64,000 bases of DNA, taken from Bradyrhizobium sp. CCBAU 051011 (GTDB lineage Bacteria; Pseudomonadota; Alphaproteobacteria; Rhizobiales; Xanthobacteraceae). The notes under the pieces are model-generated. The model worked only from the letters and a program-made list of their open reading frames with translations, was not told the DNA's origin and did not search any database. The translations under genes and the position numbers were made by a program. Below, in pieces: positions 18,423 to 27,373 of the stretch; the stretch's first letter is position 1, and each line of letters begins with the position of its first letter. The DNA is taken from positions 9,032,501 through 9,096,500 of the forward strand of contig NZ_CP022222.1 in the NCBI RefSeq assembly GCF_009930815.1, read 5' to 3'.

Positions 18423-19043
18423 CTAAACTGGCTGCTGCCCTAAAACCCAGATCCACCAGAGGCCGATGGCAAGGTGCGGTCCGAACGAGATCGCCTGCTT
18501 GCCGTCCAGCTCATGTCCTTGCGCTCTCAGGATCAGCAAGCTGGCCAAAGCGGAAGCCACCGCGATCAACAGCAAGCCCGGGATTCCTACCGCGCCGATC
18601 CAAAAGGTGCCCGCCGCGACAAATTTCACGTCACCAAAACCCAGCCCGTCATGGCCTCGCAGCCAACGATAACAGGCCCGGAACAGGACCGCGGCAGCGA
18701 AGACCAGCGCAGCCTCCACCCCACGCGACCAGACGTCTGCCGGGCCCCACAGATAGGCCTGTAGCGCTCCGCCTGCGGCCAGCGCCAGGACCATGCTGTC
18801 CGGAATGATGCCGTAGCGGCCGTCTATGGCGCATACGCTGGCCGAGAGAACGACGAGGTAGCAGCCTGCGAAGGCCGGCAATGCCCAGCCAGGATCGCCT
18901 GCAAGGCTAAGTGCGAGCCAGATCGCGCCGGCGATCAGGCCCCATGCCACGGCGACGTATTGCCGTCCGGACGGCTGCCACACCAGCACGCCGCTGAAGA
19001 AGCGGCCGGTACGGTCGCAGGTCTTGCGGAGCGCGCGTATCAT
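18423..19043 (-). CDS. gspO: Prepilin peptidase GspO (A24 family), short form
   Basis: 206 residues. The aspartate protease pair is visible: CAIDGRYGIIPDSM (Asp74) and GLGFGDVKFVAAG (Asp138, the GxGD motif). About six membrane helices follow the A24 pattern. The usual N-terminal domain with two Cys pairs and the N-methyltransferase activity of PilD/GspO is absent, so this is the peptidase-only form. It would cut the leaders of GspG, H, I, J and K at the inner membrane. I chose the ATG at 19043, which overlaps the gspC stop by four bases; longer frames upstream are shadow. It is the last gene of the minus-strand gsp run. Confidence 0.9.
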   Translation of the reverse strand: MIRALRKTCDRTGRFFSGVLVWQPSGRQYVAVAWGLIAGAIWLALSLAGDPGWALPAFAGCYLVVLSASVCAIDGRYGIIPDSMVLALAAGGALQAYLWGPADVWSRGVEAALVFAAAVLFRACYRWLRGHDGLGFGDVKFVAAGTFWIGAVGIPGLLLIAVASALASLLILRAQGHELDGKQAISFGPHLAIGLWWIWVLGQQPV

Positions 19044-19651
19044 CTCCCGCTCGCATGCAGGGGAACGGTCAGCTTCTCGCCTTGCCCCTCCAACACGACC
19101 TGCTCCGGCGTAACCGCGGCGACGCGCCAGCCATCGATCTGGCCATTGACCTGAACCCACACGCCCACCGGGTTTTGCGACGTCATCAGGAACGCCTTGG
19201 CCACCCCGTCGCTCATGAACACCCCTTTCAGGGAAATTCCGGAGTCCAATGTCGGCGCCATCGGCAGTGGCGCGGAAATCGGCTCCGCCGCGACAGGAAC
19301 CTGCCGATTCCGCACGAACAGGGGGCGCTGCAGGATATTCTCGAACCCTGCGGAGGCGCGCGCACCGGCTGCTTTGGCGGCCGTCCCACCGCTGCCTAAC
19401 CATGCCGGGGCCGAGACCGTCGACAGCTCCAGCGAAATCACCGCGCTTATCGTCATCACGCCGACCAGCCCGATCCAGGCTACAAAAGCGATGATGAGGA
19501 CACGCGTCGCAGGGCGCAGCGCCGCCAATTCGCTTCGGCCGGGCAGCTCCGACCGCCCCAGCATGGCGGCCAGCCTGCCGGCTGCGAATTGCCGCGGCGA
19601 GCCGGTCATGCCCGCCAGCCGAAGCTGAACCATCTGGGCCAACGACGTCAT
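19040..19651 (-). CDS. gspC: Type II secretion inner-membrane protein GspC-like
   Basis: 203 residues. A basic cytoplasmic N-terminus is followed by one membrane helix (VLIIAFVAWIGLVGVMTISA, about residues 51-70). The periplasmic block has ENILQRPLFVRNRQ, then LKGVFMSDGVAKAFL and VGVWVQVNGQIDGWRVAAV. This is the HR domain found in GspC and GspN proteins, which contacts GspD and links the inner and outer membrane parts of the machine. No PDZ or coiled-coil extension is present after it. It overlaps gspM upstream and gspO downstream by four bases each, so translation is coupled. GspC versus GspN naming is not certain. Confidence 0.82.
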   Translation of the reverse strand: MTSLAQMVQLRLAGMTGSPRQFAAGRLAAMLGRSELPGRSELAALRPATRVLIIAFVAWIGLVGVMTISAVISLELSTVSAPAWLGSGGTAAKAAGARASAGFENILQRPLFVRNRQVPVAAEPISAPLPMAPTLDSGISLKGVFMSDGVAKAFLMTSQNPVGVWVQVNGQIDGWRVAAVTPEQVVLEGQGEKLTVPLHASGR

Positions 19652-20256
19652 GGCGTCCGCTCCACCAAGGTCGATCGGCGGCCGGCTTGTTGGCCGTCCA
19701 CCGCCCGGTCAACGGGTGGTTGCGGGCCGTCCCGGATAGCGCCCTGAACCCTCAACTCCGCCCTGATCGGACCGTCCTCCCCGTCCGCCAGGCTGCGGAA
19801 CGAGGCGGAGGAGACAAACAACAGCGGCGTCTGGTTCTCGATCGTGAAAATCATGTCTCGAACCGCCTTCAATGGCCCTTCGAGCTCGACGCTGACGGCA
19901 ATCATGGGCAACGACTGGGACCGGCCGCCCTGCAATCCGCGGATCGCGAGCAGATTGACGCCGGCATTCGCGGCCATCGATTTCAGGCTGGCCTGCAGAT
20001 CGGCACTGGCAACGCGCTCTTCATTGCCGGGAAGGAAAGGATCGCCTGTTCGCCCGACGCTGACGGCCGACTTCTTTGCCGCACGCGTCACGTTCTGGAA
20101 ATGCGCAAGCTGTGCCGCATGGTCCGAAATCTCTTCGCCCCTGGCGGCAAAGTGACCCATGATGGGCGCGAAGATGAAGATGGCCGTGAAGAGGATGGCA
20201 GCGGCGTTGAATGCCAGGAAGGGCGTTCCGCGCGCCAATTTCAAATTCCCAATCAT
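19648..20256 (-). CDS. gspM: Type II secretion protein GspM
   Basis: 202 residues. A short cytoplasmic start, MIGNLKLARGTPFLAFNAAA, leads into one membrane helix (residues about 13-34), then a coiled segment and an alpha/beta periplasmic domain with LIAVEL-like strands (LPMIAVSVELEGPLKAVRDM). This is the GspM_II / PilO-like ferredoxin fold that pairs with GspL. The C-terminus is Arg/Gln-rich and disordered. It overlaps gspL and gspC by four bases, placing it inside the inner-membrane platform operon. Confidence 0.82.
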   Translation of the reverse strand: MIGNLKLARGTPFLAFNAAAILFTAIFIFAPIMGHFAARGEEISDHAAQLAHFQNVTRAAKKSAVSVGRTGDPFLPGNEERVASADLQASLKSMAANAGVNLLAIRGLQGGRSQSLPMIAVSVELEGPLKAVRDMIFTIENQTPLLFVSSASFRSLADGEDGPIRAELRVQGAIRDGPQPPVDRAVDGQQAGRRSTLVERTP

Positions 20257-21395
20257 GGCGCAGGCCGGGATCTTGCGGCCGGCCGCGCCGCGCGGGCGCC
20301 ACGCAGCTTGAACAGAATGCTGAAGCGATCCTTGCGCTCGTTCGCGTCAGTCGTGATCGCAGACGTCAGCGTCGCGCCGGAAAACAGCGGCGACTGGTCG
20401 ATGATGCGAACCAGACCAGCGGCGTCCGCTGAAAACCCGGATAGCGTCACCGTGCCGTCAGCGATGCGGGTTTCGGTCAGAAAGGTATGGTCGGGCAGGA
20501 TGCGCGACAGCTCATCCCACACGGCGAGAACACCGGTGTCAGCCTTCATCGCGAACAGGCGCGCCGCGGGATCCATGCCGTCGCGGCCGCTTTGAGCTGA
20601 TAGCCGGGCCTCGATGAGCGCCGCTTCCAGCGCGGCGGCAACGCTGGCCTGACGCCATTCGAAGACGACCAGGCCAAGCAGGACGGCCACGAGGGCGGCG
20701 ACCGCCAGCAGCCGGACCGCGCGCAACGCCCAGGCCGGATCTTCGTCGCTCACAGTGCGGAACGTGATCACGGGCACGGCCTCACCATTGGCATCCGTCA
20801 CCGCAAGACAGTCGACATCGCGCGAGGCCAGACCGAGCTCCGACAGGGCGGCCTCGGCGCGATCGCGCCGGATGATCCAGTGGCACATCGGCACGACGCC
20901 GTCCGATTCCTCGCCGACGGCGGTTGCCGCATGCCAGATGTCCGGAAGCTGGAATGGCGTCCGCCGCAAGATGTCCTGGTCCAGGATCCTGGGCAGGGCA
21001 CCGAAAGCGGCCTTGGGCACGCTCAACTCGCGGAGAAAGAAAAGCTCGCGCGAAATCATCGGAGCGACTGTCACAGCTTCCCGCGATACTCCCTGTTCGG
21101 TGAGCCACCGTTCGAATGTGGCGACGCTGAAGCGGGATAAGGGAATCCGGATTTCCGCCGGGCCAGCGGCGGAGGTCAGGCGGCACGTGACACTGTCGCC
21201 ATTGCGCCAAAGCGTCATGACCGGTCTCGCCTCGCCCTCAGCCCATTCGCGCCAGCGCGCGGGGACCGCATCGCGCAATCCGGACAGCCACCACTGCGCA
21301 AAGCCCCTGCCCCACTCGTTCACGACGTGGAGGCCGCCGGCACGGGCTGGCAGATTGGCGACAGGCATGATCGTCACTTCCGACATCGCGGACAT
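20253..21395 (-). CDS. gspL: Type II secretion platform protein GspL (PilN-like C-terminus)
   Basis: 380 residues. The N-terminal 215 residues form an actin-like cytoplasmic domain (LSVPKAAFGALPRILDQDIL, RRTPFQLPDIWH), which binds the GspE ATPase in other systems. One membrane helix follows (VRLLAVAALVAVLLGLVVF). The periplasmic C-domain has a PilN/GspL fold with LWDELSR-type VWDELSRILPDHTFLTETRI. The last residues are Ala/Pro/Arg-rich. The most upstream ATG is used; ATGs three and nine codons later are possible. It heads a gspL-M-C-O unit with four-base overlaps. The 298-base gap before gspJ probably holds its promoter. Confidence 0.82.
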   Translation of the reverse strand: MSAMSEVTIMPVANLPARAGGLHVVNEWGRGFAQWWLSGLRDAVPARWREWAEGEARPVMTLWRNGDSVTCRLTSAAGPAEIRIPLSRFSVATFERWLTEQGVSREAVTVAPMISRELFFLRELSVPKAAFGALPRILDQDILRRTPFQLPDIWHAATAVGEESDGVVPMCHWIIRRDRAEAALSELGLASRDVDCLAVTDANGEAVPVITFRTVSDEDPAWALRAVRLLAVAALVAVLLGLVVFEWRQASVAAALEAALIEARLSAQSGRDGMDPAARLFAMKADTGVLAVWDELSRILPDHTFLTETRIADGTVTLSGFSADAAGLVRIIDQSPLFSGATLTSAITTDANERKDRFSILFKLRGARAARPAARSRPAP

Positions 21396-21693
21396 TCGAT
21401 TCGAATGGACGAAGCCTATTTACTAATTCTTTACGAAGGGTAACGAGCGGCCTTAGAGCATGATCAGGTCAGGTCCAGCCCAACGCTGCGTTGACCGCCG
21501 GGACGAAATATCGAAAACAACCCCATGCAAAGTAGCCGTCAAGTGCCTGCCTAGCAGGCGACTGACCTAATCGCATTGGACTCTAGCCCGGTCGCGTGAG
21601 GCTTCGGCCGCACCTCACAGCCCGCTTTAACTGCATTCAATTATCGGCTCATCTTGTTGTTCGGACACGATGTTCCGAAAAATCGGTGAGGCA

Positions 21694-22338
21694 TCAGCCC
21701 TGACGCAGCGCCACGATGGTGGCGGGCTCATTACGCCGCTCATCCTCAAACTCGATCCGGATCGAAACCAGATCCGGCAGCCGCTCGGCGCGAACCCAAT
21801 CAGCGCGCCAAGCCGGCTTGATCTTGGCATCTACGGTACCGAAATATCCAATACGGATTTCACGCACGCCGCTAAGCACCACGACCCGGGTCGAGCCTGG
21901 TTCGGGCTTCTCCTTCGAGCGCGCCCCGGTAAACGCCGTGAAATCAGCGACGATATCACCACCGCTCCGTCGCAGGACGATCTTGTGCGGGCCGCCCCGC
22001 AGCGACCGCCCCTCGCTCAAGCCCACGAAGGAGATGACCTCGCCGCGGCCGTCGAACCCCATGGCGTCCTTTGAGCCCGCCCCGTCAAACCGGACCGGCA
22101 GCGCCGACCCGACCAGCGCCGCCACGGTCTGGATCGCGGCACTGGTCTCGCTTCCGATCTCGCTGGCGCGATCGGCGCCGAAAGCCCGCCGTGCCATCGA
22201 CAATCCGCCGGCCAGGAAGCCGGTCAAGACCGCGAGGATAGCAAGCGACAGCAGCAGTTCGATCAGCGACAACCCCTGCTCGCCCCTGCGGCGAGCAGCA
22301 ACGCGACGGATCAGCCGGTTGTGCCTGACCGGCATCAT
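21694..22338 (-). CDS. gspJ: Type II secretion minor pseudopilin GspJ
   Basis: 214 residues. A basic leader ends in GEQGLSLIELLLSLAILA: cleavage after Gly with Glu at +5, then the hydrophobic stalk. The globular part carries FDGRGEVISFVGLSEGRSL and VVVLSGVREIRIGYFG, like the GspJ beta domain (L...V....YF) that sits at the pseudopilus tip with GspI and GspK. It begins four bases inside the end of gspI. It is the last gene of the F-H-I-J run. Confidence 0.85.
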   Translation of the reverse strand: MMPVRHNRLIRRVAARRRGEQGLSLIELLLSLAILAVLTGFLAGGLSMARRAFGADRASEIGSETSAAIQTVAALVGSALPVRFDGAGSKDAMGFDGRGEVISFVGLSEGRSLRGGPHKIVLRRSGGDIVADFTAFTGARSKEKPEPGSTRVVVLSGVREIRIGYFGTVDAKIKPAWRADWVRAERLPDLVSIRIEFEDERRNEPATIVALRQG

Positions 22339-22781
22339 TGCTTCGCCTCTGCCGCAAGCTTCAATGCCGCGAGCCTGGTGGCGGTGCCGTCCGGTGTCTC
22401 CACGGCTACTTCAACCCAGAACGATCTCAAGGCACCACTTGCGGGGGGCGGCCGGGCGCCCTGCGGCGCACGCGTGTCGCCGGCGGCACGGACCTCCGTA
22501 ACGGTCTGCCGCCACCGGAATTTGTTCGCGACCAAACCTTCGCGGGTGCCCGCCACGAGCGTCTCGGAAACGCCGGCAGCTTCGAGGCGGGATTGCGCAA
22601 CCCGCAGCGCGGTGCGATTGACCTGCGTGCGCACATCGGAACGCATCGCCACCACCACGCCCGTCGATATTGCGCCGAGCCCCAGCGCCAGGATGACGAA
22701 GGCGACAAGGATTTCGAGCAGCGCAAATCCGCGCTCTCCGTCGCGCCTCGCCGGTATCCGTCCGGATCGCACGCCCATCAT
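22335..22781 (-). CDS. gspI: Type II secretion minor pseudopilin GspI
   Basis: 148 residues from the ATG at 22781. The leader ends RRDGERGFALLEILVAFVIL, a prepilin site with Glu at +5, followed by LALGLGAI. Then come NRTALRVAQSRLEAAGV and FRWRQTVTEV, the A...A..KL.. and W...V blocks of GspI. The start is certain because it overlaps the original gspH stop (ATGATG). A longer frame upstream to 22928 is actually the displaced gspH tail. GspI nucleates the tip complex with GspJ and GspK. Confidence 0.87.
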   Translation of the reverse strand: MMGVRSGRIPARRDGERGFALLEILVAFVILALGLGAISTGVVVAMRSDVRTQVNRTALRVAQSRLEAAGVSETLVAGTREGLVANKFRWRQTVTEVRAAGDTRAPQGARPPPASGALRSFWVEVAVETPDGTATRLAALKLAAEAKQ

Positions 22782-23217
22782 TGGATCAACCGCGGTTCGC
22801 CGGTCAGCCAGTTGACGGCGATCCGCGCCGACCGCCCGTCCAGCGTCAACGCGATCTCGCCGCCGGACGACTGGCCATCTGGATAGAATCTGATACCGCC
22901 CGTATCGCCCGAACGTTCCGTTCGGCAACTACCACCGCGGCAGCCATTCCACGCGGCAGAGCATGCATCGAGTTCGGCAAGCCGAACCGGCCTTTCTCCA
23001 CATCGATGCGGAACAGCGTTTCCGCATTGCTCGACATCGCCTGCGCGCGCGCGAGCTGAAGCGTCGCCGTGACCGAGCGGGCCGTGACGGCGACACGCGT
23101 GGCCGCGGCCTTCGGTTTCGCGGACAGCGTGCCGGCAAGGACAAGGGCGATGATGCCGATGACCACGAGCAGTTCGGCCAGCGTGAACCCGGCTGAGGAT
23201 GGCGCGGGGCGTTTCAT
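22778..23217 (-). pseudogene. gspH: Type II secretion minor pseudopilin GspH, frameshifted by a 5-bp duplication
   Basis: MKRPAPSSAGFTLAELLVVI is a textbook prepilin leader (Gly, then Phe, Glu at +5). The frame then runs normally to VVVAERN, where the coding strand contains GAACG twice in tandem (plus-strand CGTTC at 22914-22918 and 22919-22923). Reading on, the protein ends at 22846 with an unrelated tail. Removing one GAACG gives VAERSGDTGGIRFYPDGQSS and then VNWLTGEPRLIQ, the standard GspH C-terminus, and a stop at 22778-22780 overlapping the gspI start. So the gene was intact until a 5-bp duplication. GspH is a minor pseudopilin; the truncated form keeps the helix but loses the last strands. 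Confidence 0.85.
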
Positions 23218-24479
23218 TGGAATGCGAGATTGTTGATCGACAGCACCGCGCTCATCACATGCATGATGAGCCCGCCGATGCTGCCGCCGATGAGAAGCGT
23301 CAACGCCGGCGTCAGCAGGCCGACCATGCGCTCGATGCGCCGCTGCAGGTCGGCCTCGATCACGGTGGCCACCTGAATGAGCATGGGGCCGAGCTGACCG
23401 GACTCCTCGCCGACCGCGACGAGGCGAAGCGATGCGGGCGGCAACAGGCCATCGCTATCGAAGGCCCGGTGCAGCGGCGTGCCTTCCGGAACACGCTTGA
23501 TGGCATTCCCGTAGAGCGCGTTGAGGTGCCGGTTGGTGACGAGCGCACGCGCGGTCTGCATCGCCGACATCAACGGCACCCTTGCAACGAGCAGCGTGCC
23601 GAGCGCCCGTGCAAAGCCGCCGGCTGCTCGGCTTTGCACGAGCCGACCGATCACTGGCAGCGAGCATTTCAAACGATCCACACCGAGCATGATCTCGGGG
23701 TTTTGTTTCGCCCTTCCCCACGCCACGAAACCCGCCACGCCGCAAAGCGCGGACACGAGCAGAACGATCAGCCAGTTGTCCTGAACCTCCTCGAAGAAAT
23801 GCAGGATACCCGGCAGCGGAAGGCCGGCGTCGGTGAAGATCGGCGAAATGCTGGGTATCAGCACGAAAACGATGACGACGACCGAGACCAGCGACATCAG
23901 GATCAGGACCATCGGATAGACCAGCGCCGACGTGATCTTGTTGCGGATCTCGAGCCGGCGCCCCAACAGCTCGGCGATCTGCGTCAACACCTGTCCGGTG
24001 ACCCCTCCGGCTTCGCCGGCGGCTAGAATGGCGCGGTAGTCCGACGGAAACACGTCCGCTCGCTGCGCCATCGCTTCCGAGAGCTGCAGTCCGGCCAGCA
24101 CGTCCTTGAGAAGCCCGTTGGCAAGACGCGCGGTTTTCGGTGCCGCGCCGGGTCCTGCGATGATACGGAACGCGGCATCGAGCGTCAGCCCGGAATTGAT
24201 CAGCGAAGCCAGCTCCACCGTAAAGGCCGTCAGCTCCTTCAGGCTGAAGCGGTTTGACTGAACGATCTCCCGCTTCCATATCGACGCTTCCGCCTCTTGC
24301 GGCGACGCGGATGGCTGGCTCGCGCGTGGTGGCGCATGGTCGGCCACGCCGTAGGTTTCGAACGGGGTCAGCCCCGAGCCATATAGCGCATCGATGGCTG
24401 CATCGAGTCCTTCGGCGACGATCGTTCCTGCCGTAACCGCGCCTCGCGCCGTGTAAGCCTTGTAATGGAAGGTCGCCAA
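23214..24479 (-). CDS. gspF: Type II secretion inner-membrane platform protein GspF
   Basis: 421 residues, normal for the family. MATFHYKAYTARGAVTAGTI is the standard start. Two T2SF domains follow: one around FTVELASLINSGLTLDAAFR, the second around FARALGTLLVARVPLMSAMQ. Each precedes membrane helices, with RRLEIRNKITSALVYPMVLI before the second helix and LLTPALTLLIGGSIGGLI at the end. GspF is the central membrane protein turned by the GspE ATPase. Its stop overlaps the gspH start by four bases, and it lies 14 bases after gspE. Confidence 0.93.
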   Translation of the reverse strand: MATFHYKAYTARGAVTAGTIVAEGLDAAIDALYGSGLTPFETYGVADHAPPRASQPSASPQEAEASIWKREIVQSNRFSLKELTAFTVELASLINSGLTLDAAFRIIAGPGAAPKTARLANGLLKDVLAGLQLSEAMAQRADVFPSDYRAILAAGEAGGVTGQVLTQIAELLGRRLEIRNKITSALVYPMVLILMSLVSVVVIVFVLIPSISPIFTDAGLPLPGILHFFEEVQDNWLIVLLVSALCGVAGFVAWGRAKQNPEIMLGVDRLKCSLPVIGRLVQSRAAGGFARALGTLLVARVPLMSAMQTARALVTNRHLNALYGNAIKRVPEGTPLHRAFDSDGLLPPASLRLVAVGEESGQLGPMLIQVATVIEADLQRRIERMVGLLTPALTLLIGGSIGGLIMHVMSAVLSINNLAFQ

Positions 24480-24493
24480 GGCCGGTGCTCCCT

Positions 24494-26278
24494 TTAGGAC
24501 GCGCGGGTGACGCGAAGGACTTCTTCAAGCGAAGTCTCTCCGGCCCCGACCTTCATGAGGCCATCCTCGTAGAGCGTGTGAAAGCCCGCTTTGCGCGCAA
24601 GCTGCTCGACCGTGCGCTGGTCCTGGCTCCTTCTGCCGATCGCCTCGCGGATGCTGTCGTCGATGACGAGCAGTTCCGATATCGTGGTGCGGCCGCTATA
24701 GCCGGTGTTGCCGCAGGCCTCGCAGCCAACTGGCTGCCGGCTGTGCGACCAATCCACTTGCGGATGGCCCGCTCTCGCCATCTTCAGCTTGCCATGGGCC
24801 CGTTCGCTCTCGCTATGCAGTCGTGAACAGGCCGGACAGAGCTTTCTGACCAGACGCTGCGCCATCACGCCTGCGATCGTCGAGGCGAGAAGGTAACGCT
24901 CCAGGCCGATGTCGATCAGGCGCGTGATCGCGGCAATCGCGCTGTTGGTGTGCAGGGTCGAAAACACCAGATGGCCGGTCAACGCCGCCTGGATTGCGAT
25001 GCGCGCCGTTTCGAGGTCGCGGATTTCGCCGATCATGACGATGTCCGGGTCCTGGCGCAGGATCGAGCGAAGCGCGGTGGGGAAGTCGAGACCGATCTGG
25101 GGCTGAACCTGGATCTGGTTGATCCCGGAGAGCTGATATTCGATCGGGTCTTCCACCGTGAACAGTTTCAGCTCGGGCCGATTGAGATCCTTCAGGGCTG
25201 TGTAGAGCGTCGTCGTCTTGCCGCTGCCGGTCGGGCCGGTCACGAGAATGATGCCGTTCGGAAGTGCCATCAGGCGCTGGAGAGATCCTTGCGTCCTGCC
25301 GTCGAGCCCGAGCTTGGTGAAATCCAGCTCCACCCGTGTCCGGTCGAGAATTCGCATCACGACGCTTTCGCCGAACGCCGTCGGCAAGGTCGAGACACGG
25401 ATGTCGATCTCGACGCCGCGCACGACCGTCTTGATGCGGCCGTCCTGCGGCAATCGCCGCTCGGCGATATCAAGCTTGGCCATGATCTTCATGCGCGTCG
25501 TCAGCGCGGCCCGCAGTGGCGCGGGCACGAGACGTTCCTGCTGCAAAAATCCGTCGATGCGGTAGCGAACGGCGACGGCATCGCGCCCGGGTTCGACATG
25601 CACGTCGGAAGCGCCGCGTTCGACGGCTCTTGCAATGATCTGATTCACCAGCCGAATGACCGGCGCTTCGTTGGCGATGTCGCGCAGTCGCTCGACGTCG
25701 AATTCGCTGCCGTCGTTGCCGGGGGGAAGCGCGATGCCGTCGGTTTCCTCGGCATGCATCTCGGACGCCGCGTCCTGATACAGCGTCCGCAAGGCGCGTT
25801 CGATTTCCGCCGGAGCAATCACGGCGATATCGACGCGCACGTCGAGCATGTAGCTGATAGCCTTGGCCGACTCATCGACGAAGGGATCGGCGGTGGCGAT
25901 CAACAGGCGCCGGCCGTCGAACGTAACAGGCAGGATCCGGTTGGTCTTGAGGAAGGCGAGCTGCAGGCGGTCGGCCAGAACGGGCCGTGCCGGAATGTCG
26001 GCTGGCTCGATCAGTGGCAGGCCGCAATAGGTGGCATAGGCCAGGCAGAGATCGGCCTCGGAGATCAGGCCGAGCTTGACCAGCACGAGGTCGAGACGTT
26101 CGGAGGCTGCCTCAGCCGCCCGCCGCGCGCGGCCGATGGCGGCGGCATCGACCAGGTCCTTCCCGACCAGAAGGTCGGAGAACGCCTGGGCGAAGCCGGC
26201 GTCCTTTGGCCCCGGCAGTTTCGCTGCCCGGCTCAAGGGCGCGGCCGGACGCAACAATTCCTGGATATCGAATGACAT
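24494..26278 (-). CDS. gspE: Type II secretion ATPase GspE
   Basis: 594 residues. The N-domain (about 40-170) is the GspE/MshEN type fold. The ATPase core has Walker A GPTGSGKT (348-355), the Asp box TVEDPIEY, Walker B DIVMIGEIRD (412-421) and the His box GHLVFSTLHTN. The C4 zinc motif starts with CPAC at 481-484 and is completed by CEACGNTGYSGR further on. It powers pseudopilus assembly from the cytoplasmic face. The ATG at 26278 gives the MSFDIQELLRP start. It leads the minus-strand run E-F-H-I-J, and a 152-base gap separates it from the divergent gspK. Confidence 0.95.
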   Translation of the reverse strand: MSFDIQELLRPAAPLSRAAKLPGPKDAGFAQAFSDLLVGKDLVDAAAIGRARRAAEAASERLDLVLVKLGLISEADLCLAYATYCGLPLIEPADIPARPVLADRLQLAFLKTNRILPVTFDGRRLLIATADPFVDESAKAISYMLDVRVDIAVIAPAEIERALRTLYQDAASEMHAEETDGIALPPGNDGSEFDVERLRDIANEAPVIRLVNQIIARAVERGASDVHVEPGRDAVAVRYRIDGFLQQERLVPAPLRAALTTRMKIMAKLDIAERRLPQDGRIKTVVRGVEIDIRVSTLPTAFGESVVMRILDRTRVELDFTKLGLDGRTQGSLQRLMALPNGIILVTGPTGSGKTTTLYTALKDLNRPELKLFTVEDPIEYQLSGINQIQVQPQIGLDFPTALRSILRQDPDIVMIGEIRDLETARIAIQAALTGHLVFSTLHTNSAIAAITRLIDIGLERYLLASTIAGVMAQRLVRKLCPACSRLHSESERAHGKLKMARAGHPQVDWSHSRQPVGCEACGNTGYSGRTTISELLVIDDSIREAIGRRSQDQRTVEQLARKAGFHTLYEDGLMKVGAGETSLEEVLRVTRAS

Positions 26279-26430
26279 GCGCGGCTCGGCGGTCTCGCGG
26301 GATTTTTCCGTCGGCGCGATTCTAGGAGGTTTTGATTAACCAAAGCTTTGACGCTTTGTTTGCCATTCCTCCGTAAATATTTGCGAAGACGCGAGGTCAG
26401 GCGGCCTGGCCGTCCCAAAGGCTTCCCGAC

Positions 26431-27345
26431 GTGGCAGACCGGCCAACAGCTCGAACGAACCGCTTTCCCGTCCCCGGCCGGTCGGAATGCCCTTTCCTGC
26501 CCCGCCGCAAGGCCGGCCAATCAGGCTTCGCGCTGGTCGCCGTGATCTGGACCTTGGGCCTGATCACGCTGCTCGGAATGGCTGTCATCGTCGGTGCCCG
26601 TTACCGCACCAAGACATCGTCGAACTATGCCTCCGTCGCCGCCGCCGAGATGGCAGCAGAGAGCGCCGTCAACCTGGCAATCGCCACGGCGCTGGCCCCA
26701 ACGCCCGAGCAAACCGTTAGTTTTCCGCTACGGTGCCGGCTGCCCGGCGGCGAACACGCCACCATCATGGTCGAGGAAGAGACGGGGAAGATCGACCTGA
26801 ACGCGGCATCTCCGGCCACGCTGACGCGCTTCTTCACCGCGCTTACGGGCGATCAGTCGAGAGGCACCCGCATCGCCTCGCGGATCATCGAATTCCGCAA
26901 ACCCAAGGCGCAGAGCACGCCGGGCGCCGGGCCTGCTGAAGTCCGCTTCACGACCGTGATGCAGCTCGATCAGATCGACGGCATGTCGCCCCTTCTGTTC
27001 CGGACAGCGCTCCGCCACGTCACGGTTCGCTCCGGGCGGCCCGAGCTCGATATGGAAGCTGCCTCTCCTGCCACGCTGAGGTTGCTCAATGTCGCGCCGA
27101 AGCAGGCGGCCGGCAAGCGCGGGCTGCCCACAGGCGGCAGCATAACCATCCGCGCGGATATCAGCGCCTCGGACGGCACCCGCTTCATACGCGAAGCGCT
27201 GGTCTCGCTGGAAGGCGGCAACGGGCGGCCGTTCGTCATTCGCGAATGGCGGCGCGGCGATATAGATTCATCAGGCGCGCGGCAGGAACGCGCCCAAGGC
27301 ACGGGACCTGCGTGCCTGCGCGTTCGCGACACAGCGGCAAGCTGA
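26431..27345 (+). CDS. gspK: Type II secretion minor pseudopilin GspK
   Basis: 304 residues from a GTG at 26431. The leader ends RKAGQSGFALVAVIWTLGLI, a prepilin-like site. GspK lacks the Glu+5 of other pseudopilins, and here position +5 is Val, as expected. VEEETGKIDLNAASPATLTR is the conserved D.NTA.. block (Asp-Leu-Asn) and LDQIDGMSPLLFRTAL is the helix-hairpin-like part, both GspK signatures. GspK caps the pseudopilus tip. It is the only gsp gene on the plus strand, divergent from gspE and convergent with the lipoprotein gene at 27374. Confidence 0.87.
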   Translation: MADRPTARTNRFPVPGRSECPFLPRRKAGQSGFALVAVIWTLGLITLLGMAVIVGARYRTKTSSNYASVAAAEMAAESAVNLAIATALAPTPEQTVSFPLRCRLPGGEHATIMVEEETGKIDLNAASPATLTRFFTALTGDQSRGTRIASRIIEFRKPKAQSTPGAGPAEVRFTTVMQLDQIDGMSPLLFRTALRHVTVRSGRPELDMEAASPATLRLLNVAPKQAAGKRGLPTGGSITIRADISASDGTRFIREALVSLEGGNGRPFVIREWRRGDIDSSGARQERAQGTGPACLRVRDTAAS

Positions 27346-27373
27346 ACTTCCGCATCGGCTATCAAGCCGCAAA

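Noticed and set aside
24950..26275. A 441-codon plus-strand frame opposite gspE
   Set aside because: It is a long shadow frame in high-GC DNA, rich in His, Arg, Asp and Gly; gspE on the other strand is certain.
26279..26430. A regulatory RNA between gspE and gspK
   Set aside because: The 152-base gap is AT-rich and likely holds two promoters, but no stable fold or known RNA is recognisable.
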